Shown here one piece after another: positions 60,129-64,000 of a DNA stretch of 64,000 nt. The first letter of the stretch is position 1, and each line of letters opens with the position of its first letter. The stretch spans positions 93,296 through 157,295 of the forward strand of contig CAJJDO010000057.1 of assembly GCA_905183005.1 (NCBI GenBank). The letters run 5' to 3'. The notes under the pieces are model-generated. The model saw only the letters and a program-made list of their open reading frames with translations, ran no database searches and had not been told where the DNA came from. Position numbers and translations under genes: made by a program. The DNA comes from Paramecium pentaurelia (lineage: Eukaryota > Ciliophora > Oligohymenophorea > Peniculida > Parameciidae).

Positions 60129-62058
60129 TCAATTCTTTTTTGAATATCCTTAGATTTTCTATGCTAATATCGAATTTCCTTTGAATTGATCAACTAATTT
60201 TTAAATAATTTCACCACTTAAATGCATACTATTATTAATATTAGTTGGTTAATGAATTGAATTATTATTATTATCAACACTAAAGTCAGATGTTCGATTA
60301 TAGAATTAATATTTTTTATCAATTGATTATTATTTTTAATAAGTGGAAGAATGTTTCGAATTTCTAATAATATATATATATATACTTAGGAGAATTTAGG
60401 AATTTTAATTATGGTGAAGCATTCTCAGATCTACTTTAAGGAGAGTTTTGGGATTTAAAATTTTTTCTAATAATTTTTTATATATATTATTATTACTTGA
60501 TACTATCTTATCTTTATTTAACTTATTCTTTAATATTTTTAATATCAGACATAGAATTTGTTTAGAGTTAACGAATAAATTAAGATTAGATTCTTTAAGT
60601 ATCTGTTTATGATGAATTATCTAATTTTGATAATAGAAATCTTACTTAATTTTGATTACAATTCAATAATAATTTAATTCTGTTAATTAATTTAATTTTA
60701 TTATTTTTAGTTTAATTCAAATAATTCTAATTTTTCTTATTTAATTCCTAAGATTTAGAGATTCAATTCATTAATCCTTTAATCATTTTAATTATCATTA
60801 TTTCTCTTATGAATAAATTAATTATTATCATTAAATATTCTAGATAATTAACCTCTAATTTATTTAATTTATCCCAATTCAGTTTTTAATGTAGATAACA
60901 ATGTTCGATGTTCATCCATTTTTTCTTCTTCATCAATATTTACTATCTATTTAACTTTTTCTTCTAATATTTATAAAAGATCAAATAAATCAATTTTATT
61001 TATTTCAATCTATTAATCAATCTTCTTAATAATTTTAATTAATTTAGAATAAATAATTTCATACTATATTTAAGTAAGACATAGATCTTTTGTATTTTTG
61101 TTTAATTATTCATTAAATGATTAAGATAAGGTTAATTATTATTTATTATAATATTAATAATTTTATTATTAAGATGGATTATATGGATATTAAATTTATG
61201 ATTATGGGAATTGAATTTATGATTATGACAATTATAACCCTTGATTATCATGATGTGGAATCTATTATTTGTACATATTAATTGATAATTTGGCATTATT
61301 GAGATCATTTTTAAGGATGTTAATCTATTTTTTATAATTAATCTCTTAATCTTGTAATTATTCATTCAATTAAGCTATTTTATATTCTGTTTCCATTTAC
61401 AATTCTATAAATCTTACTTTTTCTTAATTAGATCTTTTCTTAAGAATAAAGTTTTCTTTTTCTAATTCTTATATTTTACTTTCCAAAATACTTATTTATT
61501 CTTTTAACTATAATTATATAATGATCAATTTACTTCTTCTTTCAATTTGCTACCATCCATATTATTATTTGATATCACATTAGTTTCAGAAGATTTCTTA
61601 CTAAATTTCAACTACTAACTATTTACTATACTCATATTATCAATAATAACATCTTGATTTGATACTTTAGATTACTTGTATATAAACAAATGAAGTACAT
61701 TAGGTAAATTACTAGGTGTAAGTTCTTCAGGTATTTCAGAAAGAGGATAGTTTAATGTAGATCTGTTAAAAGGCACTTCATCTTCTTCTTGATTCATTCC
61801 CATAATTTATGAATGAGTTAAGAAGAGGACTCTTGGAGATGATATATCAATTTAAGTTTTTGGAGTAGTTTCTGTTTGTATTTATACTTCATCAATTTCA
61901 AGATGTTCAATAGTTCTCATAGCTGTTTTTGGAGTATCCTTCTATTATTAATTGTAACATATTGGAAATGCTACTCTATATGGTATATCAATATCTAATT
62001 CTCTTTTAATGTGAAGTGGTGATTACTCTTCATCATTTATCATATCGACTTGATCCAT
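60129..62058 (-). CDS. coiled-coil, Gln/Asn-rich protein
   Basis: Four exons; introns 61508-61533 (26), 60621-60645 (25) and 60364-60385 (22); 618 residues. The N-terminal 175 residues are acidic and polar with TP-containing repeats (TPKTAMRTIEH, TTPKTQIDISSP), perhaps phosphosites. A coiled coil covers about 180-260, a Gln/Ser/Pro/Tyr-rich stretch follows (QIQFPQSQIQYPYNPSQQQ), then more helical regions. No enzyme or membrane motif. The gene sits 98 bp downstream of the alpha-kinase on the same strand; role unknown. Confidence 0.75.
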
Positions 62059-62208
62059 TTAATGATTATAAAAATTAAATATACTCTATAGTAAATAAGG
62101 ATTGATAATTGGGAAGATAATAATTGTTTTTGTTCAAGGTTTTCTATATGGATTTTATTGTTAACAGTATTTAAATAGATAGTTATATAATACAATCAAT
62201 TAAATTAA

Positions 62209-64000
62209 ATGGGAGCAAACTAGAGTCAACAATAGGGATAATAGGAAAAGAAGAAACTTAGAAAACGAGATTATCTGATTGGGATGTGTATGAGTTAATT
62301 GGCATCAAAAGAATCAAATGAAAGTTCAAAATTAAGAAAAAGTCTATCTGAAAACATGAAATTATAAAGTCAAGATATCCTGACGTATTATTAAATGCAT
62401 ATTATTTTAGAAAGATGAGTGAAGAAGAGATGCCTAATTATCCCATTAAAATCTTACAATATTTCTTAAATTTCTTGACAATACGAGAATGTTTTTAACT
62501 TAAACTAGTGAATAAAAAACTAAAATTCATGGTAGAAATGAGCAGTAACATTTATTCAAACTTTCTTACTTAATTCTATTTACAGAAACTATAACTTCGA
62601 TGTTTTGTAGAATATGGATTACATTAGAGATTTCTTTCTGTATATCACTCTCAATTGTTGAGTATAGAAACGAACTAAGATGAATCATGGATCAGGATAT
62701 ATTTAAACTTCTAAAGAAGCATGTAACAATTGATAAATATCATTTAGATAATAAATGAGAATTATAGAAGAAGAGATATAAAAGACTTTTAATATAGAAT
62801 ATCCATTAGTTGATAAAATCTTGGAAATAAGTCATAATCCACATATGCCAATACCTTTATTGACAGATGATATTCTTAAGTAATGTACAACTAGTTGGTT
62901 TCAATTGTAATTGGCTTAAAAAACTAATGATTATACAACTATTGAGAAAGTCCCATCTCTTGATGAATTAACTGAAAAAATTTATAAGGATTGTTTAGAT
63001 AAATTTGATATCACAAATTTAAAACATACTTAACTATTATTTGAATTGAGATGGGTTGTGATCGATAACTTTCTTAAGGATCCAACCATATTAGATTCTG
63101 AAAATATTCCTCTTTTATTAAGATTCCTACTTCAAATATTCTATTTCATTTATTAAAGATGTTTATTTAGTAGAAATGTTTTAATGATAACTAAAACTGA
63201 AAAAAATCCAGCTATGTTTATAAATATGTATACTATTTTATGGGAATCTTATATTGGTATGATTTGGGGATTAAATAGAGCTTTAAAGAATATATTTAAT
63301 AAAATTGATTTGATATTTGAAGAATATTTTACTACTTATTTTCCTAAAATCACTTTTTCTAGTGCTCTTGCTAGATTATGGTCATAAATTGTTATTAAAG
63401 GTACTAGAAATACATAAATTGATCCTATTGAAAATGAATTATTTTCTTCATATGAAATTCTATTGAAATAAAAAAGAATCATCTTATTATAATTCTTTAT
63501 GAAAGATCATTGTACAAATGAATAATAACTTATTTCATAAAAATTTAATGATGATGATTATTTTAAATATTGTCCAAGTGCTGTAAATTGTTTATTAAAT
63601 AAATTTACATCCAATATTCTTGATTTATCATTACATGAATAAAGCATTAATTGGATTGGTCATTCAAATGTTAAAGTTGGATCCCTTTATGGAAAAATAT
63701 TGGATATTGTCATTTCATAAGCTAATTATTTATATACCAAAGCATCTGAATAATTATCGAATGATTATTTAGTGTTCAAAAATTATATCATAGGTATTTC
63801 TATATTATATTAAAAAGCCGATTCTAAATATATGTAAGAAATTCTTAATCAATGGACTGTATAAGTATGTTTATTACCTAGAGGAATTGAATATCTTTAT
63901 GAAAAAGTGAAAATCAATCTTAGACAATATGTACTCTCTTGTCAATTAAATTAAGATATAGTAGATTCTACTAATCATAATTTTGAAGATAATATTTTAG
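62209..64000 (+). CDS. F-box-like protein, 3' truncated by the window
   Basis: Three exons so far; introns 62385-62410 (26) and 62723-62747 (25); the last frame remains open to 64000. A basic N-terminus (MGANQSQQQ...KKKLRKRDY) precedes an F-box-like segment (NYPIKILQYFLNFLTIRECFQL, about residues 68-90, here written without its following KLVNKKL). The remaining 480 residues are helical, with DPTILDSENIPLLLRFLLQI and later blocks, and match no family I recognise. If the F-box call is right it would recruit substrates to an SCF ubiquitin ligase (inference). Confidence 0.65.

Noticed and set aside
60361..60390. AT dinucleotide run as a possible promoter or microsatellite
   Set aside because: It lies within a 22-nt intron that is needed to join exons of the 618-residue gene.
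1..64000. CRISPR arrays, bacterial operons, phage or viral genes
   Set aside because: None seen. The DNA is eukaryotic, and the repeats near the left end are assembly duplicates.

Overview
This window looks like macronuclear-type DNA of a ciliate close to Paramecium. (1) Long reading frames appear only when TAA and TAG are read as glutamine and TGA is the sole stop (genetic code 6). (2) The genes are broken by very small introns, about 20-31 nt, mostly GTA...TAG, which I had to remove to keep conserved domains in frame. (3) The DNA is extremely AT-rich. (4) There is a trichocyst matrix protein gene, typical of Paramecium. I cannot name the species. Three single N characters (4231, 5808, 54090) join pieces whose ends are identical for 1.1-1.35 kb, so some apparent repeats are unmerged contig overlaps.

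Layout. 1-9.6 kb: the end of a membrane-protein gene, a sparse AT-rich stretch inflated by two false duplications, then a zinc-finger protein. 9.6-20.2 kb: WD40 protein, GH3 glycosidase, STPGR microtubule protein, a small coiled-coil gene, the meiotic factor MND1, a cathepsin-L-like protease and a PAQR receptor-like protein. 20.2-33.5 kb: mostly minus-strand genes: a Sac1 phosphoinositide phosphatase, a 966-residue coiled-coil protein, a Q-rich protein possibly fused to a soluble-adenylyl-cyclase-like protein (two cyclase domains, P-loop NTPase, PH-like tail), and a papain-family pseudoprotease whose catalytic Cys is Gly. 33.5-43.2 kb: two recently duplicated protein kinases with coiled-coil tails flanking a decayed gene, a bromodomain-NET protein and a histidine acid phosphatase. 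43.3-52.9 kb: compact genes including a B-box/Kelch protein, a PEX6-like AAA ATPase, a glutaredoxin-like protein and an SFT2 protein whose start codons are 9 bp apart, a third kinase, SF-assemblin and a small coiled-coil protein. 53-64 kb: the trichocyst gene (plus its false partial copy), a Myb-repeat protein, a coiled-coil alpha-kinase, another coiled-coil protein and a truncated F-box-like gene at the right edge.

These genes form no operon. Several fit the biology of a ciliated, secretory cell: STPGR, SF-assemblin and coiled-coil proteins (cilia, basal bodies), trichocyst matrix protein, SFT2 and Sac1 (secretory membranes), cyclase and kinases (signalling), PEX6 (peroxisomes). All exon structures are my reading of the sequence; introns were accepted when they restored a conserved frame, and every CDS length given is divisible by three after intron removal.
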